Source: Carassius auratus
Taxonomy: Eukaryota > Chordata > Actinopteri > Cypriniformes > Cyprinidae
Assembly (NCBI RefSeq): GCF_003368295.1
Contig: NC_039284.1
Span: 17,779,911 to 17,843,910, forward strand
DNA length: 64,000 nt
Direction: 5' to 3'
A program made the translations under genes and the position numbers. Below, piece after piece: positions 25,761 through 38,254 of this stretch. The notes beneath the pieces were generated by a model. The model had not been told where the DNA came from, did no database searches, and was given only the letters and a program-made list of their open reading frames with translations. Positions within the stretch are counted from its first letter, which is position 1; each line of letters starts with the position of its first letter.

Positions 25761-26331
25761 ACATATGGATGATAGTGTAAGTATGAAGTGGATCTGTGCA
25801 CTTTGTTTCTTTGATGAAAGCTTTGAATAAGTGGCTCTATTTTTGAGAAATAAATGTCATTAGAATTAATTTCAGTCATCGCGATCATTTTAAGAGGAAA
25901 TTTCACTGAATTTTCAGCTAGGCTACAGTGAATATTTCTAGGCGTCTTTGTCTGTTCTCTTTGATTCTGGTTTTCATTATTGCATTTATTTTTTTTATTT
26001 TATTTTTTTCATTCTGCAGGACCTCTGTGATACTCCAGATTTAATTTTGCTCCATTTCCTGCAGGATTGAACTGTTTTAGCTTGAGGTTACATGGCAGGA
26101 CCATATACAGGTCACGTGCCCAAATCATATGGCATGCATTTTGATTTTATGTTAGTAGAAAATGAACATAAAATCTGAATTTAGTTTCCAACAGTTCCTG
26201 GACTTCTTGTTATCAGTACTTTAGTGCATGTTAAAACAAAACTGCAAAAGGTAACTTGCTCTTCCTCCTAGTATCATGATTTTTATTTGTGTTAAATATC
26301 CTGTTTCAGTCAGAAATGTGTTATTTTATGC

Positions 26332-26375
26332 AAGTTTTATGGGAAATATGCATAAGTTTTATGGGAAATATGCAT
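26332..26375. repeat. 22-bp tandem duplication
   Basis: AAGTTTTATGGGAAATATGC followed by AT occurs twice in direct succession, exactly. Confidence 0.85.
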
Positions 26376-27654
26376 ATGTTTATTGACGACGGGCAGTTCT
26401 TCCTCTAAATCAAGTCACGCAACATATTTGTTTGTACTGACGTCATATTGTTTTATTAAGCCTGTGTTTAAACACATAAGCATTTAAATGATGTTTAATC
26501 CTCTTAGGGCTGAACTAAATCCCTCCCTTAACCCCCAGATTAGCCTTAGAAAATATTTCCCCTTCCCGAGTCTAACCTGGATGAATCCCAGACGTGTTTG
26601 TAAAGTACGGATTTCTCCCTCACTCTTTCTCTCTATCTTTGCTCATGATAATACGTGCTGGCCAGTCTCAGCGTTTTCCTGTAGCCCAGATATTATTGTC
26701 CTGTGTCATCACCCAAAGGTGACTGTTATCACTTAATTAAATCCTGGCGCGGAGGGAAGTCGAAACAATGTTGTTGCCTGGTCACCTGAAGGAACTTTTT
26801 AAAAGTGGGATGGTTTGTGCTGGCATTGACTCTTCTGCTCCTGGAGTGCTTTTGTCATCCTCTCTTGTGACGGAAGCTAATTTAGATTTCAAATGTCAGC
26901 TGTCAAACTGAGACAACACTACGTATGTTTTACTTTTTTTGCACTTTCTTTCTTTTGATAGTATCAGGAAAAAGTATCAGACTAAGTCACTAGTCACTTA
27001 ATTATTGGGGACAACTTCTTTAAAATATATGAAGAGTTTGGTTCTAAAACGCAAATAAATCCGTTTGGATTAATTGGAGTAAAAATTATTTTTTTTTTTT
27101 TTAGATGAACACCACTATTTTCTGTTTCAAACTTTTACATAGCATGTTAAGGTTATAAAAAATATTGAAAATATAAATCCAGATTTTGATTTTCAAAGAT
27201 ATATTATAAAATGTTATTATTATTTTTACAGAAAATGCAATAAATCAATGACTTTTTTTTAAATTATTGAATCAATATAAAAGTTATTTTCATATTGAAA
27301 CTGTTGAAAATACAAAACATAATAAGTTGATCCACATATAACAGGCTCTGAACTTGGTCAATACTAATCTTATATACATGCACAGGACTAAAAATACATT
27401 AATCGCTCCCAAAAAATGAATTCAACGGGTCATCTTGTTAATGCTATAAATTAATTAAATAACAATAACATAAAATTTCATCATGAACATACATGAACGA
27501 CAGTATCACATTAAACCACATATTCCAAATTCCAAAATGACATTTCCCTTACATTCCAAAAGTGCATTCATCTCTGCCATGTTACATTAATTTAGTTGAC
27601 TAGTGCTTTACACTGTATTAACAAAAGCATTAATGGCATTAATAAAAACACTTA

Positions 27655-27720
27655 CACTGACAAGCTATGCAATGCGACTCATTTGCGATTATGAACGCAA
27701 TATTGCATAACTTGTCAGTG
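27655..27720. other. 66-nt foldback (hairpin)
   Basis: The arms CACTGACAAGCTATGCAAT and ATTGCATAACTTGTCAGTG are inverted repeats with one mismatch in 19. A short bulged extension (GCG/CGC) and a loop of about 19 nt lie between them. Size and stem length resemble a pre-miRNA, but it could also be the tip of a palindromic MITE. No expression evidence is available. Confidence 0.45.
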
Positions 27721-28162
27721 ATGTACGACTCTGTGTATTAAAAGCCACTCTATCTTAAAGCACGCAGTGGAGATTATTCACAGAGCTGGCTTTACTGACG
27801 AGATGTGCATGACAATCACATGTGATTTATTGTGCTGCCCTAAGTTTGTCTGTTGATCACAAAGTAAAAAGAAGATGAGGAAAACTAGGATGTATTCAAA
27901 GCACCACCATTACTGTCTAGAGTGTGTGGAATGGTGCACTGTGATTATAACTTAGTAAATTAGGTTAATTATTACAATATATCATTATTTATGTATGTAT
28001 GTATTGCATTTTTTTTTTTACTTTTTACTTTACTCACATATAAAAATAAAAAAAAGATGAAAATCACAGCAGCAGTAAACATATATATTTTATTATATAT
28101 ATATATTCTTAAACTATTAAAAATGCTGTAAGTTATTATTATTATTTTACATTATTTGTATT

Positions 28163-28163
28163 A

Positions 28164-28194
<31 letters not shown>
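28163..28194. repeat. (AT)n(GA)n microsatellite
   Basis: A short AT run is followed by about 10 GA units. Confidence 0.9.
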
Positions 28195-30526
28195 TCAGAG
28201 GCAATACATTTGATACTGTAATAAAAATTCATATTAAAAATCCTAAATTGTATTAGGCTAGATTTCTTTTTGTATTTTTCACATTATAAAATCATCATGT
28301 GGAAATAACCGTTTCAGTCATGACTTATAAAGCCTTTTAATGACCGATTCTGCTACTGATTTTATTATTATGATTATATGTCTCATATCCTATGTTATCA
28401 AATAAAAATTTCTGACTAAAAAAAAACTTTTTTTGACTAATAAAAGATTTTTGGCTAGAAATATTAACATCCAAATATTTACTCTATTATTATTAATATT
28501 ACCTTTTTTATTTTATAATTATTTGTAAGTACTAAAGCATCATTAATGGAATTGGAGTTCGATTACAGAACTGTACTCTTTAATAGCAGCCGGGACTAGA
28601 ACTGGAACTGGAACCAGAAGGGTTAAATTCCTTACGATTCCTGTTCCTAGTGTAGATGCTGATATGTTTGATTGTGAGATTGAGGGTATGCGAGATCTGA
28701 TGCTCTCACACCTTTTTAAAACAGATGCTTGTAGTAGGTCATTTGGAGTGAATAAATATGGCATGTCCAGTAGCCCCCCTCCCCCCAATACTAAGCCCCA
28801 TAAGAAATGAGCAATCTAATGACGCTCTAATTTGAAATGGGTCTCGGTGTGGGGTAGGATGAGTGATTCGAGCATCTCCTGTGCTGGTGCCTTCAATAAA
28901 GAAATCAATACCGCGCATCCATATTTGCACATTTCTACATGGCTTGTCAGCCTCAAAATTGACTTCAGTGAAAAAGATCTCTCATGGCTCCTGCGGCATT
29001 TTAGAAGTTCTGATAAGATCTCTTTTATCACCTCTCATCGGTCTTTTTCTCTCTCACACACTTATAGACACTCTCTTACTCTCTGTATGTCACTTTTCCC
29101 ACACAGACATCTGCTGTCTCACTCATGCTGGCTGTCATTATCAGTCTCTCCAGGCTGAAATTCACATCGGTTTCATCTGTTTTTATGGGGCAGCAAATCA
29201 TAACAGTTTCTTTCAATGCTTGTTTTTTAAATATATATAAATAAGGCTTATTATTTTGAGCATAATTGATAGCACTAATGTTTTTGTCAACGTACAGTAT
29301 TACCTGATACCAAAAATCTGAAATGGAAAGCTCTCAAGCGTCCTAAATTTGTTGTAGTAGTGTTTTCAATAGTGACTGACTCTTGGATTATCAGTATTGT
29401 TCTTATGCTTATGTGTTTAATTATTTTATATATTATATATTATCATGACATTATCATATTTATTAATGTCAATGTTATTATTAATAATAAATATGTAACA
29501 ATATTATTATTGTTACATTTTTAATATTAGTTTATTAATCAAATTTAGTTTAATAGTGAATTAATATTTATACTGTAGTAATTGTTATTATTTGTCCCAT
29601 TGTTTTTATGCTAATTATGCTTATATGTTTTTAAAGAATCTGTTTATTGTGTGTACTTTTAAGGCCGTGTCCTCCAACTTTTATTTTTAATTTTTTGCTC
29701 TCCATGTTGGAGTCCTGTAGCTCGGTCCGCGTGCTCTCATGCTCAGGTCCAGCCAGTCCTGTGAGAAGTCTTGATTGCAGTTGTAGTTGTTCATCATGGA
29801 GGCTGTTTGAGTTTGGAAGAAAGGAAGGATGAGATTGGAGGTGATTAACATGTGGCATCTCCCCCATCGCCAGCTGCCCCGCTCCTCTCTGCCTCTCTCT
29901 CCCTCTTCATTTTGTCTGACCTAATAGTTAATGATATGTTAATAGTCAATGAGGCTGCTCTTGCCTGGCGTCCGCTGTGTGTGTTAATGTGGACGTGCGG
30001 TGACTCTGGCCGGGGTCCAGTGACTAGATTGATGTTTACCAGCTTGTGTGTCCTTCAGCTCACGTATATTTGTCCTTTGTTAGAGAAAACACAAGGCTTC
30101 TGAGTTCCAGAGCATGTTTGCTGCTGTAGCAGTGGAAGGCTGCTGTGTTCTTGTGGGTTGTAGCATCTAACAAGTGCTTACAGTGAAGCAAAGCATCATT
30201 TGTCAAGACACAAGCATTTAGTTTCATTTAAAGTCATCAAAAAAGAACATTGTCAATGCGTGCGATTTATGTGATGTTTATTTTATCTATCAGGATTTTA
30301 GCTATTTGATGGCTCTGATGTATTTGGTTTATATTATTTTTCTGTGCCAACTGGTTATGTGGACAGAGGAAAAGTAGGAAAATTCTATGATTTAATTTTT
30401 TTATTTTAATGTTTTTTTTTTTTTTTATCTCCCTTTCAAATAATGTGCACAGTGAGACCAGGAATATGTATTATTTAAATCAACATGAAAACCACTTTAT
30501 TTCTGTGATTTGACTTTTTTTTTTAG

Positions 30527-31042
<516 letters not shown>

Positions 31043-31069
31043 TATATATACACAGTAAAAACAGAGATA

Positions 31070-31235
31070 TTGTTAAATAATATTACAATTTAAAATAACT
31101 ATTATCTATTTTAACATCTTTTAAAATTGGTAAAAATTTTAATTTTAGTTAAAACTTAATAGATATCATTTATTTGAAAGCTTTTGTAACATTTAAATGT
31201 CTTTCCTGTCATTTTTGGTTAGTATAATGCGTCCT
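31070..31235 (+). repeat. decayed copy of the cyprinid interspersed repeat
   Basis: It carries TATTACAATTTAAAATAACT, then TATCATTTATTTGAAAGC and AACATTTAAATGTCTTTCCT, in the family order; the middle signature is lost. Confidence 0.5.
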
Positions 31236-31419
31236 TACTAAAAAAAAAAAAAAATGAACCCTAAACCGTTTACTAGCTTAGACTGCTGAATATGAAAATA
31301 TAAAATATATAAAATACATCTAAAGGGAAATTTCAGAGTAAAGAATACACTGAAATGCTATATTCAGTCCATACTCTTAAATGATGCATCATGTTTATAG
31401 AGCACAAATCCTCCTCCAT

Positions 31420-31700
31420 CCCTGTCAGTTCATCTATACACCAAGAGACCGCTGCTCCCCAGTGGAGGGTCTCTCTTGGACCTTCTGACCTGAGAGAGAC
31501 TCCTCAGGCTCTGGCACGGCCTCTTCCGTCCCTGCAGACGCAGCCCTGGCTGTCAGGACAGGCCCGCAGCAGTCACCTCCAGCCAGTCTGCAATCATCTC
31601 CTCCCTGTTCAGCGCTGCTCTTCCTTCAGCCGCGTGGCATCTGTGGGCCAGGTCTCTGAGGAACACTGCGTGCCAGAGCCTGGCTCCCCTCCATGATAAA
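31420..31700. other. GC-rich intronic block
   Basis: An unusually GC-rich island for this window, rich in CAGCC and CTCC strings. A frame of about 100 codons crosses it, but the predicted peptide (Ser/Pro/Gln-rich) fits no family I know and has no splice context. A regulatory or lineage-specific sequence is more likely than an exon. Confidence 0.25.
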
Positions 31701-32839
31701 CGGCCTCTGTTTACAGGCTAACCACTGTGTAAAGTGCACAATAAATCACCAGCCAGACAAACTTCTGGGGAGAAAAGTGTAACATTAAGATGGGCCTTTT
31801 TTGTCATTTGTTTAAAGCAGTCATGCCTTGCTAGCAGCTTCTCTCTCTCTCTCTCGCTCTGTTGTCTAAAGTGCTGAGAGAAGGAAGAAAGTATCTCACA
31901 GAAGGGAAATTAAACTCTGTAACGGTTAGGGATCTGCACACTTGACCTCAGGCAGCAAAAGCAATAGAATCTAGATTAAGATTAAACATAGATGAAATTA
32001 AAACACATACAGTAAATCAGGCTAACATTACCAAGAGACAATATTAATTCAGCATCATATAAATTAATTGAATATTATATTTGTTTTGTAGACATAAAAT
32101 CTAAATTTACCCCATTACATTTCTTAATAAAAAGCAAACAAGTTCCTGTGCATACTGTATATATAAATATATATTAGTGTGAATTATTCTAAATTGAAGT
32201 AAAGTTTTTTTCTCTAATAATTCTTCAAAATGTAATACATTTTTGCCCCATTTTTTTTCTTGTTTACAGAAGTTCTATATATATGAATATGAACTTCTGT
32301 CTGCAAATTAAAATAGTTTATTTCAGAAGGTAACAGAGGTAATTTGCAGACAGACTTTTTAAATGTATTTAAAAAAAAATGTTAATGATAAGGAGATGTT
32401 CCCACAGAATATATTATAAACCAGAGTTCCCATTATTATCCCGTATTGTTAACATAAACACTGATTTTTGCACATGCAACTAACATTGATGCCTCTTGGA
32501 AAAAAAGAAAAAAAAATCTTAATAAAGATGTTTGTTTTAGGCATATTTACGTGGATACAAATCAACAATGCATTCATGGTCAGAGTAATTTACAACCATT
32601 TTGGTGCAGGGAGCCTTGACTGATATTATAAGTGGACTTCAGAGGCAAAATTAAATGCTAAATGTGTAGAATATAGTCCCTTGAAGCTTTTTGATGTTGT
32701 AAGTAATGTAAATAAGCATCCGTGTTAGTGTTGCATTTATGTTAACGCATCTATATTGGCATATTAGCATTTCAAATGTAAAGTGCTATAAAATGGGCTA
32801 GTATTAGCATTAGCGTGGTGTAATGTAAAGCGTAAGTCT

Positions 32840-33080
32840 AACACATCACCTCCAGCAGATGCGTGCTCAGGGAGGAAGTGATGCGCTAGCGGGCCGCCGT
32901 GGGACGTGCTGTTGTCAGCTGCATATCAGCACGCTGTAAATAGCCCGAGGCTGCGCTGTTTTATCGGCGAGTAGAGACCGCACGCTCTCTTGCCAGCTGT
33001 CTATGCTGCTTTAAACTCGCAAATAAACCAGAGAGGGATGCTTTTCCACCCCGTCTGTGTAAACCTGATTTTCATAAAAA
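32840..33080. other. GC-rich non-repetitive intronic block
   Basis: A CpG-containing stretch around GCGGGCCGCCGTGGGACG within AT-rich intron, with no repeat or coding signature. Candidate regulatory by inference. Confidence 0.25.
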
Positions 33081-34069
33081 GGTGATCAGATCAGCTGTGA
33101 CATTGTGCACAATACCTTGTTTTTTTCCTTGTCTTTCCTTTCTGGCATTTTCTCGCCAGGGGACTTTCAGCCTACAGATTATTTGAGGCAGTGGGAGACA
33201 ATATGTTATTAACCCATGTGACCTCAATATCTTAATTGTTGACTGTTGGGGACCCAACAGCAGCACCCCAGCAGTGATATCTGTCCAATGGGGCTTCCTT
33301 TAGTCCAAGATTCCTAATTAAGCACACGTAATGCAGAAATGACCCAACACAACAGCTCTTTTCTTATGCATGTGCCTTTCATCGATACGAATCAGCCTTT
33401 GTTTTGCAGAATATTTATGTATGGTGCAGTGATCAGGAGCTGTTCATTAGCGGTGCTTGCTAAACATTGTATTAACCATGAAGTGTTGGCTTTATCCTGC
33501 ACTGTGTGTACTGCAGAATGGAATAATGTCTCAATATCTTGCAGTATTTTGAGGATAGATGTGCTTGATTTTTGCCTGACGTATGGTTAAAATGGGCTAA
33601 GAAATCCCACAGACTTAAACTGGAGGAGGAAACTGAGCCACATCTAGAGTCTAGATTAATATAGAGACTCAGACTGGTAACCAATCATCCAGAAAAAGTA
33701 AAAAAAAAAAATAAAAAAAAAATGCTACAACATTAAGGGCAAACATTTTTTTTATTTTGGTTGATAATAAATAAATAAATATAATCGGGCTAGAACATGA
33801 CAATGATGCATATCTTTACTTAAATGATCAAGTATTGAGGTAAAACAAAAAAGTTTATGGATTTGCATATGTTTACTTTTCTATGTTTTGTGCTCTTCAA
33901 ACCATCTCAGATAGTTTCATAAAAATAAAATCATGTTCTAATGCAATGCTAATTAACATAGCCTGCTTGGCAGCATAGAATACTATGCAAATATTTTCTT
34001 CCTCATTTTTCAAGAAGTCACATTAGATGACAAAAGTTATTTCAAACATTCAAATTGAAGACAATTTCC

Positions 34070-34126
34070 GCCACTGAATTAAAAATAAAACAAGGTAATT
34101 GCGACTTTTTATTTCACAGTTGTGAC

Positions 34127-34186
<60 letters not shown>

Positions 34187-34420
34187 TTATATGACGCAAT
34201 TCTGACTATATAAATCATAATTCTGAGAAATATAGTCCCGATTCCGATTTTTTTTTCTCACAAATGTGAGTTCATATCTCGCAATTCTGACTTTTTTCTC
34301 AAAAGTGCAATTATAAACTCGCATTTCCAAGAAAAAAAAAAGTCAGAATTGTCATTTATAACTCGCAACTGCCAGAATGTAAAAGACACAATTACCTTGT
34401 TTTATTTTTTACTTAGTGGC
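34070..34420. mobile_element. 351-bp foldback element with 36-bp TIRs
   Basis: The ends are GCCACTGAATTAAAAATA and, inverted, GCCACTAAGTAAAAAATA. Both continue with AAACAAGGTAATTG, with 31 of 36 positions matching. The interior has repeated CGCAATTCTGACT-type motifs, known from fish dispersed repeats. A pure AT tract (34132-34182) has expanded inside. No coding capacity; superfamily not assigned. Confidence 0.65.
34132..34182. repeat. (AT)n microsatellite inside the foldback element
   Basis: About 25 AT units replacing part of the element interior. Confidence 0.95.
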
Positions 34421-35268
34421 TTCCATAATGAATTGAGTATCAATATGTATCTAAAAATAAATATTTTTGACAACAATACCAGATTACTGTTTTAGATAAA
34501 ACTGATGCACCTTTAGCACCCCTCACTGGATATTTTGCTTTTAAAGTGCTGTGAAAAATGAAAAAGGGCGACATAATATCCTTTTGCAGAAGTGTCGTCA
34601 CAGGAATGTTGTTCCAATGAAGCCTGTGTTGTCATTTATAATGAGCGATCAGAGGCAGGCGGCAAAATGGTGATGGCACTGAAAACACAACCGCTTGCCA
34701 AGCTGTGCTAGCCTCTCACATCATGCAAAATAAAGAGTGATTTTGCAGCTGCAGAGTGTCATTGACCAATCGCGGATGATTTTGTTCACAATCAAGCACT
34801 TTAGCTTTTATGTGGTTTTGTGTGTGCAGCTAAATTTTGTTGTTGTTCATCCTGCAACTTTGTGAATTGAAAATGTTCTCTGTGAGAAATAACTTTTTAT
34901 TTTGAAATGAATTCGGTTTTTAGTTGTGCACAATTATTATTTTAATATAATGGAGATTTTATTATATTTGCATTAATAGTTGGAATTTTTTTATTTTTTT
35001 TTATTCACTCTTTATTGTTTTTCAGTTTACATAGTTTTTATGATTTATTTTACTTTTGTTTTTTTTCTAGTTCATTAAGTGATTTTTTTTTTTTTTTTTT
35101 TATAAGTAGTTTTTATATTTATATATGAATGGTATAAGAGGTAGTTTTTTGCCTAATATTTATGTATTGCTCATACCGTCCCTTACAATTAATGTGTCCG
35201 TGATCTGAAGCTGTTAATTAGGGCCCGAGCACCGAGGTGCGAGGACCCTCTTGTATCTGCTTTGTTTT

Positions 35269-35305
35269 TTATTATTATTATTCTTCTTCTTCTTCTTCTT
35301 CTTCT
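35269..35305. repeat. (TTA)n(TTC)n microsatellite
   Basis: Four to five TTA units followed by about seven TTC units, near the left end of the large repeat. This transition is a regular part of that family. Confidence 0.9.
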
Positions 35306-35901
35306 CCCGAATGAATCGCATTTTTGAGGGCTTTAACATGCTCAAAAAGTCATGAAACTTTGCACACTCGTCAAACCTGGTGAAAATTTTCGTCTGATAT
35401 AGGATTCAGAAGAGGGTGTGGCAAAATGGCTCGACAGCGCCACCTATACCAAGAAAATCAACAGCCTTCCAGCTATGTTTCACGTACATGCACGAAAATT
35501 GGCACACATATGTAACACACCAATACCTACAAAAAAGACTCTTGGAGCGAAATTCTAAACCCAACAGGAAGTCGGTTATTTTTAATATTATGAGCATATT
35601 TTGTGTAATTTTGATCATTTCCATGTGTTGTATTTTAACGAACTCCTCCTAGAGAGTTCTTCAAATCAACACCAAATTTGGTATGCCTAATCTAAAGGCC
35701 TTTGCGATGTTAAATTGCGAAGATCCTGACTTTTCGTTGAAGGGCGTGTCCGTGGCGGCCTGGCGAATTTCGATGATTCGCCATGAAAAATGAAGTTGCT
35801 ATAACTCACACATACAATGACCAATCTGCCCCAAACTTCACATGTTTGATGAGACTCCAAACCTGAACAGATTGACATGCCCATATTCAGTTATAGTCAT
35901 A

Positions 35902-37823
35902 GCGCCACCTATTGGCAACAGGAAGTGACATATTTTACGCTGCGACGAACTACCCCTAGAAATTTTATGACATCAATGTCTTTTTTGTGGTCAGTCTAAT
36001 CTAAAGGCCTGTGCGATGTTCAGTTGTGAAGATCTTGAGTTTTCGTTAAAAGGCTTGTTCATGGCGCCGCGACGAAGTTCGATGTCTCGCCATGCGAATA
36101 AAAGATGTTATAACTCAGGCATAAGATGTCCGATCTTCCCCAAACTTCACATGTGTGATAAGAGTCCTGGCCTGAACAGATCTTCAGGCCAATATTCCAC
36201 CGGGTGTGGCAGAATGGCTCTATAGCGCCACCTATACACTTTCAACGGAGTGCGCCTCGAGCCATGTTTCACATACATGTACAAAAATTGGTACACACAT
36301 GTAACACTCCAATACCTACAAAAAAGTCTCTTGGTACGAAATCCGGATCCCAACAGGAAGTCGGTTATTTTGAATTTTCCCTTCAAAATTGGTGTTGTTT
36401 TTGCCATTTTCAGGGGTTGTACTTTAACGAACTCCTGCTAGAGATTTATTCAGATCAACACCAAACTTGGTCAGTGTAATCTAAAGCCCTTTGCGATAAT
36501 AAATTGCGAAGGACTTGAGGTTTCGTTAAAGGGCGGGTCCATGGCGGCCTGACAAATTTTGATGTTTCGCCATGAAAAAGGAAGTTGCTGTAACTCAGAC
36601 ATACAATGTCCAATCTGCCCCAAACTTCACATGTTGGATAAGACTCTTGACCTGAACAGATCTACATGCCAATATTCAGTTATAGTCATAGCGCCACCTA
36701 TTGGCAACAGGAAGTTACATATTTTACACTGCGACAAACTACTCCTAGAAATTTTATGACATCAATGTCTTTTTTGTGGTCAGTCTAATCTAAAGACCTG
36801 TGTGATGTTTAGTTGTGAAGATCTTGAGTTTTTGTTAAAAGGCGTGTCCATGGCGCCGTGACGAAGTTCGATGTCTTGCCATGGGAATAAAAGATGTTAT
36901 AACTCAGGCATAAAATGTCCGATCTTCCCCAAACTTCACGTGTGTGATAAGGGTCCTGGCCTGAACACATATGAAGGCAAATATTCCATTGGGTGTGGCA
37001 AAATGGCTCGATAGCGCCACCTATACACTTTCAACGGAGTGCATATGCACTTTCAACGGAGTGTGCCTCGAGCTATGTTTCACGTACATGTACAAAAATC
37101 GGTACACACATGTAACACACCAATACCTACAAAAAAGTCTCTTGGTACGAAATCCGAATCCCAACAGGAAGTCAGTTATTTAGAATTTTCTCTGCAAAAT
37201 TGGTGTTGTTTTTGCCATTTTCAGGGGTTGTACTTTAACTAACTCCTCCTAGAGATTTATTCAGATCTTCACCAAACTTGGTCAGTGTAATCTAAAGGCC
37301 TTTGCATTGTTAAATTGCAATGATCTTGAGGTTTCGTTAAAGGACGTGTCCATGGCGGCCTGACAAATTTCGATATATTGCGATGAAAAGGAAGTTGCTG
37401 TAACTCAGACATACAATGTCCAATCTGCGCCAAACTTCACATGTTAGTTAAGACTTCTGCCCTTAACAGATCTACATGCACATATTCAGTTATAGTAATA
37501 GCGCCACCTGCTGGCAACAGGAAGTGACATGTTTTAGGCTGCGACAAACTACTCCTATAATTTTTTTGAAATTAACATATATTTTGTGGTCAGTCTAATC
37601 TAAACGCCTGTGCAATGTTAACTTTTGGAGATCTTGAGTTTTTGTTAAAGGGTGTTTCCATGGCGCCATGACAAAATTTGATGTCTTGCCACAGCAAGAG
37701 AAGTTGTTGTAACTCAAGCATAAAATGTTCAATCTTCCCCAAACTTCACATGTTTGATAAAAGTCCTGGCCTGAACACATCTGAAGGCCAATATTCCATT
37801 ATAATGATAGCGCCACCTGCTGG
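35902..37823 (-). promoter_or_regulatory. four CTCF-like motifs in the repeat array
   Basis: GCGCCACCTGCTGG at 37501-37514 and 37810-37823 is the complement of CCAGCAGGTGGCGC, which fits the degenerate CTCF consensus CCASYAGRKGGCRS at every position. The related GCGCCACCTATTGG at 35902-35915 and 36691-36704 has one mismatch. All four point the same way and are supplied by the repeat. Binding is inferred, not shown. Confidence 0.35.
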
Positions 37824-38115
37824 CAACAGGAAGATTGGCACATATATGGGATATACTTTGATATATTCAACTTATATTTAGGACATTAAATGCATATTTC
37901 TCAACGTTCACCTTTTTACTAAAGCCACACGATGGCGGTGAGCCCGGGTGCGAGGGCCCGTTCATCGCTGCTTGCAGCTTTAATTGGCGTTGTAACTGTT
38001 GTTCTTTAATGATCTGTCAATGGTTTCCACATGGGATGCGGTTCTATTTGCAATTCTGGGCTTGATGGCTTCCGTCTCTGTGCTGTGAGGAGTAAGCTAT
38101 TTGTGAGACTCTCGC

Positions 38116-38158
38116 CTGACTTGTTTCTTCTCTTTCTCTCTTTCTGTTTCCTCCACAG
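38116..38158 (+). other. 3' splice site (branch point, pyrimidine tract and AG)
   Basis: A CCTGAC branch-point-like motif has its A at 38119. It is followed by a nearly pure T/C tract and CCTCCACAG ending at 38158. Spacing of about 39 nt from branch A to AG is typical. This is a strong acceptor and it fixes the exon start. Confidence 0.85.
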
Positions 38159-38248
38159 TCCCTGGATGGATTTGTATTTGCACTAAACAAGGAGGGGAGG
38201 TTTTTGTACATCTCAGAGACAGTGTCGATATACCTGGGGCTTTCACAG
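38159..38248 (+). CDS. npas3: internal exon of an NPAS-family bHLH-PAS factor (PAS-A start), best fit npas3
   Basis: This 90-bp exon reads 30 codons without a stop, in phase 0 at both ends, from Ser-Leu-Asp-Gly-Phe-Val-Phe to Leu-Gly-Leu-Ser-Gln. The peptide contains FLYISETVSIYLGLSQ, the strongly conserved start of the first PAS domain of neuronal PAS proteins 1 and 3. These are nuclear transcription factors that pair with ARNT-type partners through bHLH and PAS domains and act in brain development. The exon is framed by a long pyrimidine tract with AG and by a CAG|GTGAGT donor. The bHLH exons must lie upstream and the rest of PAS-A downstream; neither is recognised here. npas3 is preferred over npas1 because the flanking introns exceed 38 kb and 25 kb, and NPAS3 is a giant-intron gene. 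The peptide alone does not separate the two paralogues. A cyprinid may carry duplicate copies of the gene. Confidence 0.85.
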
Positions 38249-38254
38249 GTGAGT
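38249..38254 (+). other. 5' splice site GTGAGT
   Basis: The exon ends in CAG and the intron begins GTGAGT, close to the ideal donor consensus. This fixes the exon end in phase 0. Confidence 0.9.

Larger units (their letters stand above)
35221..37985 (+). repeat. GGGCCCGAGCACC teleost repeat with internal higher-order array
   Basis: The element starts GGGCCCGAGCACCGAGGTGC, then a TTATTATT/TTCTTC tract. It ends GTGCGAGGGCCCGTTCATCG, CTGCTTGCAGCTTTAATT. TTAATTA on the left and TTTAATT on the right may be a target duplication. The body is an array of about 788-bp units: CGCCACCTATA begins at about 35440, 36228 and 37016. Each unit divides into segments of about 306 and 482 bp that share the TAATCTAAAG...GCGATGTT motif. 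Short frames in it are non-coding. The same element type is common across fish genomes. Its end lies 173 bp before the npas3 exon. Confidence 0.8.

Noticed and set aside
28863..29240. A 125-codon plus-strand frame overlapping another of 108 codons.
   Set aside because: Low-complexity Ser/Leu/His composition from CTCTCT/CACAC-rich DNA, no domain signature and no convincing splice sites.
35221..37985. A CRISPR-like or coding tandem array.
   Set aside because: Units of about 788 bp diverge and lack spacers. Frames are short and non-homologous; this is a eukaryotic dispersed repeat.
38159..38248. Assignment to npas1 instead of npas3.
   Set aside because: The peptide is compatible with both, but the very long introns favour npas3. 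Kept as an alternative, not excluded.
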